A stretch of DNA of 64,000 nucleotides from NCBI GenBank assembly GCA_001643675.2, contig LSRY02000019.1:310001-374000 (forward strand), in the 5' to 3' direction. Origin of the DNA: Monocercomonoides exilis (Eukaryota > Preaxostyla > Oxymonadida > Polymastigidae). Below the pieces are notes generated by a model. It worked only from the letters and a program-made list of their open reading frames with translations, was not told the DNA's origin and searched no databases. This document shows, one piece after another, positions 14,501 to 26,463 of this stretch. The position numbers were made by a program, and so were the translations under genes. The first letter of the stretch is position 1. Each line of letters starts with the position of its first letter.

Positions 14501-17500
14501 TGTCTGCTTCACAGAAAGGCTTGTCGGAGCTTCTTCCTGAAGAGAAGGCGCATCTAAGGACATTGCATGTGGCGTGTGCGAAAGTGAAGTGGATGAAGTG
14601 GATGTGAAACGAGTGAATTGATCTTGTTGAGCGAAATAGTCAGACAGAAAATGAGAAGGCGATGTGTGAGTCAACAACGTTGATTGCAACACAAAGGACT
14701 TTGTTCCGTGAGCTGTCCGGTTTTTGTACAGATAAAGAGAAAGCGCATCAGCAACCAGGAAGAGAGCGCGGAGAGAGTGAGGAAGAAGCACTGGGAGGAG
14801 TGGAGAAATCAGCGCGAGAGGAGGATTGAGTAAGATGGTTAGGAACATGACGTGCTGAATGTGATGGGGCACTGAAAGATCGCTGGGACGAGAAGAAGGC
14901 TGGCTTGACAGTGAATTCTCGTTGGGGTTGTGAAACACTTCTGTTTCAGCTTCGAATTCTGAGCTGTTGCACAAAAGTGAGAAAAGCAGGCGAATGAAAG
15001 GACGCTTCAAAGAAAACTGCTTCAGGGGGAAGTTTAAACTGACATTGGATGAAGGCTGTGATGATGATGAGGAGGAGGAAGAGGAGGCTGATGAAGATGA
15101 ACGGGAAGATGAAACAGAAAAAAGCAAAGAAGAGATCAAATTGATCAGACTTTGGTTTTGATCGAACAAAGAGATGGCTCTAGTTACAGAAGTTGGGTCT
15201 AAATATGGAAGAAAAGGAGTTGACGATTCAGAAATAGAAGAATAAGAAGATGATGATGAGGAGGAGACAGAGGCAGAGGAAGATGAAGACGACGAAGACG
15301 AAGATGAAGCTGACATTGATGTAGTTGGAGAAGTCGGAGGAAGCATCGGACTTTTCGATGAAACTGGAAGCTGTCTGAATGCTGTTGCACTGTCAAAGCG
15401 CAGTGCAGAAGATGTAGTGGAAGCCAAAGGAAGACTCGAAAAGAACTTTTTTCCCAGGCGATACAGCAGAGCGAGGACGAGCTCATTGGCAAATGGAGGT
15501 TGCAACAGCTTTTTCTGAGTGCTATAAGAAGAATTAATTGAAGAAATGGATGAAAAAGAAGAGGCGTTTTGAGAGAAGAACAATGGTTTTGTGCTGATTT
15601 CGTGGTCATTTGCGTCTTCTTCTGTTGGATTCCAGTTTGCATAAATAGGAAGAGTCATATCTTCATCATTTTCACCTTCCATTTCATCTGTCTCCTTATC
15701 ATTCGAATCAAAGCGACGGATCCGAAGACTAAGCGATCCATCTGCTTTATTAGTGTGCTCCTTGTCTGACTGACTCTGCGAAGAGAATGAGGGAATCAAA
15801 TCTGCGCCATCAAGAAACCTTCCAGATTGAGTCAGCTGGAGTGCTGTCTTCGTTTTGGAGTCGTCAAAGGCAGTTGCCAATGAGAGCAAGGTAGAATGAA
15901 GAAACGGAAGAGAGAATGTTGTGGTGGCACATCCAGAATGAGAAAGCAGCGATGGGCCAAAAGAGGCTGGGCGGAGAAGAGAAGATGAGTGAAGAGCAGC
16001 GAGATGAGCAGCAAATGCCTCGAACACAGTCTGAAACACCTGCGGAGACACACAGTGAAACAAGTTGTTGTTTGAAAGGATGAAAGCGCAAGCTGCTCCA
16101 AAGTAGCGAGTCTGAATGGTACATAGTAGACACAAAGTGAACAGAGCCATCAGAGCAGACGAGAGGCACATTGCTGGAGAAAGCAACGAGGAAAACACAG
16201 AAGTGACATCTGAACTGCTAAACAAGGTTTTGTCAGCAGTCGCCAGATGGGAAGAAAGTGTGTAGCAGGCAATCATCGTGACGGCAGCCTGGAGGATAGT
16301 TGAGAGGAGGAAGACGAGCGAAGAGAGGTCGAAGTTGGAAGAAGGGATGATTACATCTGCATCGTCGTCTCCCAGCAGAGTGCTGCAAGACTGTTCTTTT
16401 CCGCAGAGAATGAGCTCTTTCACCAGCTGCAGAGGAAGCGAGGGATACAGCAGCTGAAGGACGAAGTCTTCACACTCGGGAATGTTGATCAGAATGAGTG
16501 GAAGCGAAAATGCTGGCGAATACATTAAACCTGAGAAAGGAGCATTTTTGTGGGGGAGATCAGAAGATTGGCTGGAAGATTGCGGGTTGGAGGTAGTAGA
16601 AGAAGAACTCGAAAAAGATGATGATGATGAAGAGGATGATGAAGATGTGGAAGAAGTTAAAGAAGAGGAAGAAGCAGAAGATGCCTCCATTGCTCGTGTA
16701 GGTGATTTTATGCTTTGCATTGGGCAGATTGGAAAAAGATACCCAAATAAAGATGCTATCTGCGTGATCAGAGTGGAAAAAAGAGTTTTGAATGGAGAAA
16801 CAATTGGTTCGTCGGCTGACGTTTCTGAACTCTGAGAAGAGGAGGAGGAGGAAGAAGAAGCAGAAGCAGAAGCAGAAGCAGAAGTTGAAGTTGAAGTTGA
16901 AGTTGAAGTAGAAGATGTTGATTTTCCTGTCTTTTCATTCTTCTGGTCATTCTGTAGGGACGGTGCAGCAGCTGTTGCTGCAGCACGTTCCAGCTGCATC
17001 TGATGTTCTTTCTTTCTTCTTCTACTTGGCTTTGAATAATCCCTCTTTGTCTTCTCAATCTGAGCCATCGTGTCTGCCATCTGCTGCACAATCGATGCAA
17101 TGCGAAAGTAGTCAATCAAAATATCCTTCCGCTTTTGCTTTCGTTCCTGTGAAGGCAAAGCCTGCGATGGAGCAGGAGATTTAGATGTAGCAGAGAAAGA
17201 AGAAGAGGAAGAAGAAGTTGATTGTGATTTCTTAGTTGTATCTGTTTTGTTTTTTGCTGAAGCTTTTGAGGTTTCCTCTTTATCACCTTTACGTGATGCC
17301 TCCTTTGATGATGATGATGCCTCTACAACTGATGTTGTCTTTTTTTCATTCTCAGTTTTGCGTTCTGATTGCTCTGCCTCCTTTTGTTGAGCGTGCGTAT
17401 CTGTTGCAGTTGGTGAATTCATTTGCTGTGTGGCTAACAATTGTGGAGAAACATTGGAATTTTCTTCATTTTCAGTTGGATCCATTAAAGATTCGCTGCT

Positions 17501-18638
17501 TGTGGATGCAGAATTTTGCTGCTCTTCGATTGTTTTGACCAGACTGATGAGCTCTTCATTGTCTTCTGATTTCTCTGCTTCATCTTCCTCTTCTTCATCG
17601 CTGCTGTCATTCTCCAGATAGATGTCGTCGTCATTTATTTCAAGTCCCATCTGCTTTTTTTGCTCTATTTCTTTATTTTTTTCTGCTCGCTCTTCGGCTT
17701 CTTGCTTCATGGCTTCTTTTCCCTCTTCAGTGATTATTAATTCACGAAGTGGAGGCTGCTTCTTCAAAGACTTGACAACTTTCATCCCATCTAGCTTTCG
17801 TATTTTACCTTCCTTAAAAGAGTATATTATGTGGTGCGTCAAATCTTCGCTTGAGTAATACTTCATAAAAGGATTAGGGGATATATCCAAAATTTCAAGT
17901 GAAGTCATCATTCGAAATACGTTCAAGGCTTCTTGTATCTCTTCCACATTCCAGTCGAATAAATTGTGTGAAATGTTGAGCGAATAAAGGGCATGCGAAA
18001 CTTGTATCAACGGGGTTAGGGGTCCAGTTAATCTGTTGTAAGATATGTCCAAAATACGCAGATGGCTATGAATGCGATTCACTGGAAAACTTCGAAGCTA
18101 AAAGATAATGAAAACCGCTTTCGAACTAAAAATTAATAAGAAAATGAACTAACTTTATTGTGCTGCAAATACAACTCCTCAAGCTTCGGAAGAGCATCAA
18201 GTTCAACGGATATAAGTTCGTTGCTGTCAATCCACAAACGTCGAAGTCTGGAAAATCCAGGAGTTGCGCCTGTTTGCGTTCTGCTGGCCTCTAAAAGATT
18301 CAAGTGTTCAAGTTTATTTGTCCTGTGAGCAAAATTATTCGATAGAATATTTCAAAAAATCAAAATCTCTGTTCCAGCTTTAAAAAAACAAACCCAAGAT
18401 CAATTTCTTTGACAAAATCAGGATTTATACAACTTCCAAAACCAGACACGTTAGTCAATGCAAACAAAGGCGTTTTACATCGGTGACAATTAGAATTGAG
18501 GCATATATAGATTGGGTATTTCTTCAGTGAAACTTTTGTTTTTTCGATCAATTTCTGCACTACATCGGAGGTTATTTGATATATAACAGTATTGGAAGGT
18601 TTGATGCATGAATATGAATGATGCTCGCGATTAGACAT
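2531..18638 (-). CDS. Giant leucine-rich-repeat protein (5,289 residues)
   Basis: Proposed exons on the minus strand are 18638–18394, 18322–18154, 18097–4514 and 4402–2531. Phases agree at all three GT–AG introns (71, 56 and 111 bp). Residues about 80–240 are leucine-rich repeats (LRRLWIDSN…, LEELYLQHN…, LRILDISYN…, LEILDISPN…) closed by a KLDG cap-like motif near residue 241. The rest is mostly low complexity: long Ser runs and Lys/Glu-rich coiled-coil stretches, with hydrophobic helical islands that could be an alpha-solenoid. The last ~600 residues are more ordered and contain a short beta-rich stretch (MLIVTTRGIFFF…) and an end that reads like a PH-type fold. LRRs at the N-terminus plus PH-like C-terminal modules recall LKB1-interacting scaffolds (STK11IP), but this is only a resemblance. 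No enzyme motif was seen. A cytosolic scaffold is the modest guess. The third exon is 13,584 bp without a stop. Confidence 0.8.
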
Positions 18639-18762
18639 AAAAAAAAGAAAATAAAAGATAAGTAAAGGTAAATATTGATCATAGAATTAAAAAAGAGTTA
18701 TTTAATCGTTAAACAAAAGAGCTTAACTATTTTTATTATTGTATTTCGTTATTAAATATAAA
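18639..18762. promoter_or_regulatory. Shared divergent upstream region
   Basis: Only 124 bp separate the start codons of the giant LRR gene (minus) and the G-patch gene (plus). Both promoters must therefore lie in this AT-rich gap or inside the neighbouring 5' ends. No specific motif could be assigned. Confidence 0.45.
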
Positions 18763-19591
18763 ATGACATTTAGTGGAATGCTTCCAACACAACTGTTGCG
18801 GAAAATACAGAAGGAACAATCACAACAAGCTTCTTCTGGGTCTATTTCGCAAGTGCAAATATCTCAAAAATTTGAACAATATGTGTGATATGATGTATTA
18901 TTTTTGTATCTTTCTTACGAATTGTAACGATAAAATGTAGGCAAGAAGCCTTGAATCCGAATATGAGCGTGATATGTTTCCAACTGAATTGGATGACATG
19001 TATGAACCAGAAATACCAAACGATTATATTTCAGCTGTAAGAGAGCGTGCAGAAATTGAAGCACAAAAAAAGCAAGCGCTTTTAAAAGAGCAGCAACATC
19101 AAAGGCTTGATGCATTAATGAAGCAAATAGATGAAAGAGAGAAAGAATTGAATCCTCGTGGATATAGTATTGATGGGGATGATGATGAAAGCGCTCTTGA
19201 TCTCGATGAAACCGTAGAAGAAATGATGGCAAGAAGAAAGCAGCTTACAGGTTTGTCAATTTTTTTTCCTGAAAATATGATTCAATTCTTTTTCTGGTTC
19301 TCTCATTTTATTTCAGATCGATATTTGGAAAGTAAAGATTCAACTACATCGAATAACAATGAAAGGACCTTCCAGCCAGCAGCTATAGATTCGCAATTTG
19401 CACAGAATTATCTGGCGAAGCATGGTTATGTTCCAGGAAGAGGATTAGGAAGAGACGGTCAAGGAATCGCGGCTCCAATTGTGATGCAGCAGAGAAGCGA
19501 TGGAACAGGAGTTACTGTCCAACTTAATGTGGGTCAAAGTAGTTTTGCTCAAGCGTCTTCGATGAGTGAAATTGGAGAAGATGGCTCTTAG
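18763..19591 (+). CDS. SPF45/RBM17-like G-patch splicing protein
   Basis: Exons 18763–18882, 18941–19250 and 19317–19591 encode 234 residues; introns are 58 and 66 bp, GT–AG, with matching phases. The middle has a PNDY motif followed by a charged helix (about residues 65–110), as in the SPF45/RBM17 family. Residues about 171–205 form a G-patch (FAQNYLAKHGYVPGRGLG then GQGI). G-patch proteins activate DEAH-box helicases, and SPF45 acts in 3' splice-site choice in the nucleus. The C-terminal RRM/UHM domain of animal and plant SPF45 is absent: the protein stops about 30 residues after the G-patch. The second intron is a multiple of three and has no in-frame stop, so retention would add 22 residues. 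It is divergent from the giant LRR gene. The family call is by motif; orthology is inferred. Confidence 0.8.
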
Positions 19592-21248
19592 CTGAAATAA
19601 TACGTGTGGAAATACATTTTTAATCATAAAAAAAACAATTCGTCACCACAATTATATGAATTAGTTGAGCGTTTTAATTCGTAATTAAAGGAAGTTTGAC
19701 ATGCTGCTGAATCGAATTGCATGTTTCGGCACGTTAGTCAACGGGAATAAGACCTACGATATTGCCTCTAATGTGAAAATGAATAACTAATTCCTCTTAC
19801 AATAAAAAAAATAAATGAAAGCAAAAGCTATGTGATCTGGATTTATCCATTTTATTGAACAGTGGGGAAATAACAATTATGTTTCAGTGAGTTCACCAAA
19901 CAGTTTTAACTTTTATTTCATGTTACGTTATGGAAATTGTCTTTTGCATTGCGCTCGTTATAAAAAGCTGTACCAAGAAATAAAAAATATCCAGAAAAGT
20001 TATTTTTCTTTGCTAACTTTAAAAGCTTGATTGCTTTATGTTTTGAGGAAAATAGATGCACTCGACAGTATATATGTGTCAAGTCAAATTAAAATGAGTG
20101 AAATGTTATTTATCAGCAATTGAATAAATATACCAGACTTCAAAATACTTCAATTGAAAAAGATCAATGGAATGCTATTTGAAAACAATTCCATAAAAAT
20201 AAAATGAAATTAAAAATGAAAAAAAACATCACTCTATTCGCAAGAAGCAAACCAAACCTCGAAAAAATAACCTATCAAAGAAACAATGAATAAAAAATTC
20301 TAAAAGCAAAAATCAAAAACTAGACTTTGAATAGAATGCACATAAACTATTTATTTTACTGCCAAAAGCATCTGGCACCAAAAGACGGATTATGTTCGTA
20401 AAAGGAATAACAAAAAATATTCGAGCGTCAAATAAAAAAGTTTGAAAGCATTCAAATATCAAAGAAAATTCTGGATACAAAAAAAAAAAAAGCTCATAAT
20501 ATCTGCACAAAAGAAACAATTTACAAAATTTTAAGAAAAAACCTAATTTGTATTTGGCTGGCTGCTTTTCAAAAGAAACTTGGATTTTGCCTCTTTCCAT
20601 TCACAGACAGACAAAAACGTAAGCATCTCTTCACAAAACAAAAAACGTTGCATACAAAAAAGAAAAGAAAAGAAAAATAAAAGAAACTAAGCGATCATTT
20701 CTTCTTCCGTTCCGACAAAGAAATGTTCCAGAAAGAAATTATTAAAGTGAAGAACAGAAAAGTTAACTCTGTTTTAAACAATCATTAAAAATGCTCGTTT
20801 TTTCTGAATAAAACTTTGTGAAGCAAAAAATTCTCAAAATTGTGCTTTTTCTGCTCTGGCAACTGCTCCACTGCAAGTAAAAATTTGGAAACATGATGCT
20901 TTAACACAAAAAGAGTCTTAACGACGATGCAAGCAATGAAAAAGCGGAAAGCATACAAATCAGTTGTGTGAAAGTTCAAAAATGTGTTGAATATATTTTT
21001 TGAGACTTATAAAATGTCTATCATTTTTCTTTTGTCGGTGAAAACATTTAATGCACCTGCAAATAACCCTGAATTGAAAGCTATAAGCTGCTGAATCTTT
21101 CGTTTCCTTAATTGTCATTTTTGAAATTTTTCAGTCAATTTCACCTCCTCAAAAGATGGTTCATTCATTTTTTTCCCCTCAAACCTTGAATCTTTATTCT
21201 TCTTAGCTGCACATAAATTATTATTCATCCTGCACGAAGTACATCTTG
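19592..21248. other. Convergent intergenic spacer, 1.66 kb
   Basis: AT-rich DNA lies between the 3' ends of the G-patch and MATE genes. Short open frames occur (for example 20313–20600, minus) but have the Phe/Leu/Lys composition expected of AT-rich noncoding DNA. No transposon ends, RNA gene or conserved motif were seen. Confidence 0.6.
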
Positions 21249-24200
21249 CTATTCATTTTGGCCAGAAGAAACAGGTGGTTCTTCATTTCCTTTTGGAGAA
21301 TCAAGAGTTAATTGTTTTGACTCATTTGCCTTTTCTACGCTATTCGTGTCCAAATCATCTTGAACAAAGGGTTCTCCTTCAGAGGAATCAACAGACTCAT
21401 TTTCATCATTTTCTGCAGAATGCAAAGCAGCTGCAAATAATGAAGGAGCAATATATGAAGGCGAAGATGGAGGAGAATCCGAAGTTGTTTGATACAACTT
21501 CAAAGCACTTTCAAAGGGAAGGAATGGTTCGTCATCTGCTGCTTTGTTCTGTTTAGTCTTTTCTGTTGTATCAGAATTTGCAACTGTTGCATCCTCGGCA
21601 GAAGAAAGATGAACCATATCATCTTTGGTTTCTTTTTCAGTTTTCAAAGATTCAGCAATTTGTAAGCAAGGCTTATTACCTGCATTTCCACTTTCACCTT
21701 CATCTTCTGAGTCTTCGTTGTCATCGCTAAATCCCTTTCTGAACTCCTCTTCCTCCAGCTGTCGCAGCAACTCCCTCTGATCCTCAAGTTCTTCTTCTTT
21801 TCTTTTGATTTCGCGCTCCTCCGCTTCTACATCAACAACGGCTGCATAAAAATCTTCAGTTCCTGTAAGCTGCTGGTTCCATTCCGAGTCGTGTACTCCA
21901 TCCTCATCACCTTCAACCGCCAACTTCAGTTCGGAATCCCTAAAGTTGCGATTGTCATTGCTATCATCATTGCTTATTCCAATTATTAATTGGTTGTCTT
22001 TGATTGCAACACCTTCATAATTGCTATTGTCTCCTATATGAAGCATCGATGACCGTTTGGACAAAGCAGTGAATGAGCGTTCTTCATCAAGCGGAATTCT
22101 ACCACAAGATGAAGCTTCATTTTGCAAGTCCTGTGAAGTTGCACCTGCCAAATCTCTTCCATCGGATGTACTTTCCGAAATAGAAACATCTCCGTTAAGA
22201 GAACTGTCGAACTTACTTGTGATAATTTGATTGCTTTGCAGAGAAGAAGTGAATGGAACTGATTCTGTGGCATCTCTTGCATCTTCTTCATCTGAATCTG
22301 CATTGAGCGAATATGAAGGCGAAGCTAAAGGTGAGCGTTCGAATCGCTGAGGATGCGACAGAACTCCATTTGAAGCATCTTTAATGGAAGTCTGTTCTTT
22401 GTTGGAGATTTCTGAATCATCTTTACCTTTTTCATTTTTCTTCTCAACAACTGTTGAGTCTTGTTGTTCAACTTTGACAATCATTAAGACATCTTCTTTA
22501 GTCTGCATTGATCTAAGATCATAATGTTGAACTATGTTGGCTTTCTGATCCTCATTCTGCAGATCTGATATCATTTGCTTGTTTGAAGGAGCGTCTATCA
22601 AATTATCATTATTCAATTGAACAACTGAAGATGAGCTCTCGTTCAACTCCGATATTTTGCTAATGTCTTCAGGAGGAGGAATTAACTGAGGCACCGAAAT
22701 CATCTGCTTTTCTCTGTTCTTTTCCTGACCTTTGCTCAAAAGTGCGTCTTGTGTTTGAAATCCTACATATGAGTACCCGTTGTTAATTATGAAAACATTA
22801 GGAGAAGAAGACATGTTCATACTAATCAAAGGAGATGTTGAAGATGTTGACGAATAACCACTGGACTGTGATGTTTGCACAAGTGGCGTTCTTTCGTTGC
22901 TGTTGGCATAGAAAAAGTTATTTGCCATTGATGTTCCTGCAGAGTTCTGTTGCAGTTGCTCATTCGTTTCTGGCAGAAAGCTGCTTTGTTCTGCGTTCAC
23001 AAAATTCTTTTTATTGTTCATTTTCGCTTTTCCTTTAACATTCTCTCCTTTCTCTGCTTCAAACTTCTTTGCATCTTCCATTTCCTTTTTCATCTCCTTC
23101 AGCACATTTTCTGCCAACGACATTCCCACAGCAGCTGCAGAAGCGCCTGAACCGACTGTCCTTCCTCCAGAAGAAGAAGAGGTAGGCGCAAAAGGAAATG
23201 GCTGCAGAATCCTCTGAAGCGATGCAAATGAGCTTGCCTTCGAACGGAAAGACAGCGAACGGCGCAGCCCACGGAACGGAGGAATCACAAGATTCAGATG
23301 TTTTGATAAGAATCCTGAGGCAGACTGTTGATTAGACCCAACTGACGATGATTGTGTTGAAGATTTTTTATCTCTTTGCTGATGATATGCATGACGGCTG
23401 GACTTGTGTTTTTGCTTTTGGTTGTTATGAGAGGAGCTTGGAATTACTAAGGAGCATTGATCAGAATCAGTGCGTGCTTTTGCATCTCCATTGGCGCTTG
23501 CACCAGAATGAGTATCAGATGTCACATTGGTTGTTCCTGTTGTTGCGTCAGACTTCTTCTGTTTCTTCTTCTTCTTCAGTGTGATTGGAGCCTTGGGCAT
23601 GTCAGGTGGGCGGATGGGAATCACCGAAGATGAAAGATAAGAAGATGTGACAGGAACACGAGACGATGGATGCTTTGTGCGGAATGTGGAGACGGTTTCT
23701 GAAGAATACCCAGACAAAGACGAGGCAGTTGAGGCAGACGATGAAGAAGAATTCGGCTTTGATGAATCAGCTCTCAGCCTGTATTGTGTTGGGAGAGTGG
23801 CAACAGAAAACACTGACAGCCTTGGAGATCTTGGAGTGGCATTATTTTCTGCCTGCTTCTCATCAATCTGGCTGCTCGTGTCTCCTTGCACTGCATTGGC
23901 TTGACTGTCTGCTTGGTTCATTGCCTCTGAGATGAGAGTGTTTCCATCATTAGAATTGTCAGTTGGTGAATGAGAAAGCCCATCTGAAGCATCCACATCC
24001 TTCGACTGAAACACTGTTGCTACAACAGACTGATTCAATGCTTCACCAGAACCCGACCCAATCCCAGTTGAAGATGAATTTTGTGTAGATTTGCTTTTGA
24101 CAAGATGTGGTGGTACAAATTGATCGTCTTCATTTAATGTATCGCTTTCTTTGAATTTCAGTAGTGGTGCGCTTTCGTTATATGTGTGCTCAACTTCGTT

Positions 24201-26256
24201 GGATTTGACTGAAGAAGCACCTGACTGTGTCGTAGCATCCTTGTTTTGTGATGCCTCTTCATTTGAATCAGATGTTTCAGAAGAGTCGAATGAAAGCGAT
24301 GATGATGAGATTGTAGACAAGTCATCAGATGATTGAGAGGATTCGTCATAAACATTTGATTCTTCATTTGAGAGCAGTCCAAGCGTCTCTTCATCGACCT
24401 CTCCTTTTTCGTCTTTGTCCTTTTTTGCTTCCTGCTGTTTTCTGCTTTTTTGCTCTTCTTTTCTCTTTCTTTGTTCTTCTCTTTCTTTCTTTCTTTGATT
24501 CTTCAAAGCAATTCTTGCTTCCTTTTCTTCTGGTGTCTCATTCTTTCTCTCCTCCAATTTGGCTTTTCTTGCTTTTCTCCGTTCTCTCCTCTTTTTCTTT
24601 TCCTCCTCTTTCGCTTCTGCAGATTCCTTTTCTATCTCTTTATTGACTTCTTCTCCTTCTTCCGTTGAGAGTTTCCCTTCTTCAGCTTTCTCGTGTGTCG
24701 ATTCAATCAAATCCGTCTTCTTCCAGCGGCCAATCAGTACAACAACCAGCACAGGCAGCGAGCACGCAAACGAATACGCCACCATCAGGATTGTACCGAT
24801 CATCACTGTCATCTTCCCCTGCTTAGCGAGCAGGATCCCAGGCACCACCACACAGCCCACAAGCGCCAGCAGCGAGCAGACTGTTGGTGTGATCGTGTCA
24901 CCAGATGCCTGGAGAGTGGATGAGAGAGACAGGCACAGCATCTCCCCATACGCAAACGCAGCAAACAGCCTCAGGACAATTTCACCGCTTTCAAGCAGTT
25001 TCGATAGCTCGTCTGGCGAGGTGAAGTCTTCAGGCTCGACAAACATGCGGAGGATGAACCGAGGAATCCCATTGTACAGCCCAGCGACAAACAAAAGGTA
25101 GACTGTGAGGAAAAATACAGCGACCTTAGTCACCCTCACAGCAGCTCCCGGCTGCTTGGCGCCAAGATGCAGCGCAACAAGAATTTCCTGCGCGCCTGCC
25201 ATTCCGTACACAATCATTCCCATCACCTCGTGGACAGTAGTTGCCAGCCCCGTTGCCGTGACTTCCATTGCCCCCACAAACTGCATAAGGAACAAATACA
25301 CCGTCCACACAACCAATTCGAGTGCTCGAACAAGCCCAGAGCAAAAGCCGAGAACACACATTTTCAGAAGAAGCTTTACATCAGGAATGAGTGAACGTAA
25401 TGAAAGCAGTTTGTATTGCTTTCTAAATTTACCGCTGAACAAAAGCCAACTGAAAAACAGCAACGCACCAAAACCCTTTGCTGTCACTGTGCCATATGCA
25501 GCCCCCATATATCCTTTCTTTAAAACAATAATAAACACATAATCTGCTCCGGCATTCACAATAAGTGACAGTATATTCACAACAATAATTGGAATAGGTC
25601 GAGAAATGCCCGCAAATACAGATGCTCCGTGCTCATAAAGAAGAAATGAAATTGCCCATGTTAGAACAAACTTTGAATATTCAATTTCTGCCCTTAGCAA
25701 AAGCCCAGTAGTTGGATTTGATTTGTCATCAAGCAACATGAGCAAAGGCTTCATTGCCGGAATAAAGGCCGCGCACATTCCCCAACAAATGAGTGTGACA
25801 TAGTTAGTTGTCCAAAAAACAACTCCTACTTGATCGTACTGTCCATCGCCAAAAATTTGCGCAATATAATTTGTTGTGAAAAATATTAAGCCAAGCGCAA
25901 GATAAATAACAATCGAAACAGTGCTCCATCCCACTGAGACTATAGCAACGTCTGTTCCAATTTCTCGATCTGGAGGATTGAAACGACTTAAAATCATCTT
26001 TTCAATAAAAACATTGATGATTGATGAAGCCTAAAAATTAATGTAATGAAAATGAAATACAATAAATGGAAAAGAGCACATGCCTCTGAAAGAATCATCG
26101 GAATTGAAAGAACGAACAGTTCTTGGAAATAAAAGATAAAATATTTAATTTTCATGATATACAAAAATTTTTATCACCTTTTAACCCTCCTGGACCGCTC
26201 CAGGCAAACATTCTATCAAAAATGTTCTTTTTTGCCCCTTTGTTATCCTTTCCCAT
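21249..26256 (-). CDS. MATE-family efflux transporter with a very long acidic/Ser-rich C-terminal tail
   Basis: Exons 26256–26178, 26121–26084 and 26030–21249 encode 1,632 residues. The first intron is GT–AG (56 bp). The second (53 bp) begins GC, and the frame only joins if that site is used. Residues about 20–480 are a polytopic membrane domain of roughly 12 helices with MATE features: the ELFVLSIPMILSE first helix, a central loop after helix 6, and a second half with helices around ATGLATTVHEVMGMIVYGM. MATE proteins export organic cations or drugs by H+ or Na+ antiport; the substrate cannot be predicted here. After the last helix (…LPVLVVVLIGRWKK) comes a cytosolic tail of more than 1,100 residues: a Lys/Glu coiled coil, Ser-rich low complexity and acidic segments. 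Typical MATEs are 450–550 residues, so the tail triples the size. It is divergent from the cathepsin gene with a 207-bp gap. Confidence 0.88.
26031..26083 (-). other. GC–AG intron in the MATE gene
   Basis: The 5' site reads TCAGAG|GCATGTGC and the 3' site TTTTTAG|GCTTC. Using GC at 26083–26082 joins the helix …PMILSE|ASSIINV… in frame. The nearest GT alternative breaks the frame within a few codons. Confidence 0.75.
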
Positions 26257-26463
26257 CGGGAAATTTAGATTATTTGATGTGATAAAATTTTGATTTTTAT
26301 TGTGGGTGAAAACTGTTAAGATTATTGAAATGGCCGTTTTTTACACAAATCATTTATTAATAAAATTTCAATAAAAATATATTGAAAAGCATATACAAAT
26401 GGTTTCTCAGATCAGATTCACTTTATTTTTTGTGTTTTTTTGAGATTAGAATTTGCTTAAAGC

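Noticed and set aside
20313-20600. 95-codon hydrophobic minus-strand frame between the G-patch and MATE genes
   Set aside because: Composition is that of AT-rich noncoding DNA; no family motif, splice partner or typical codon use.
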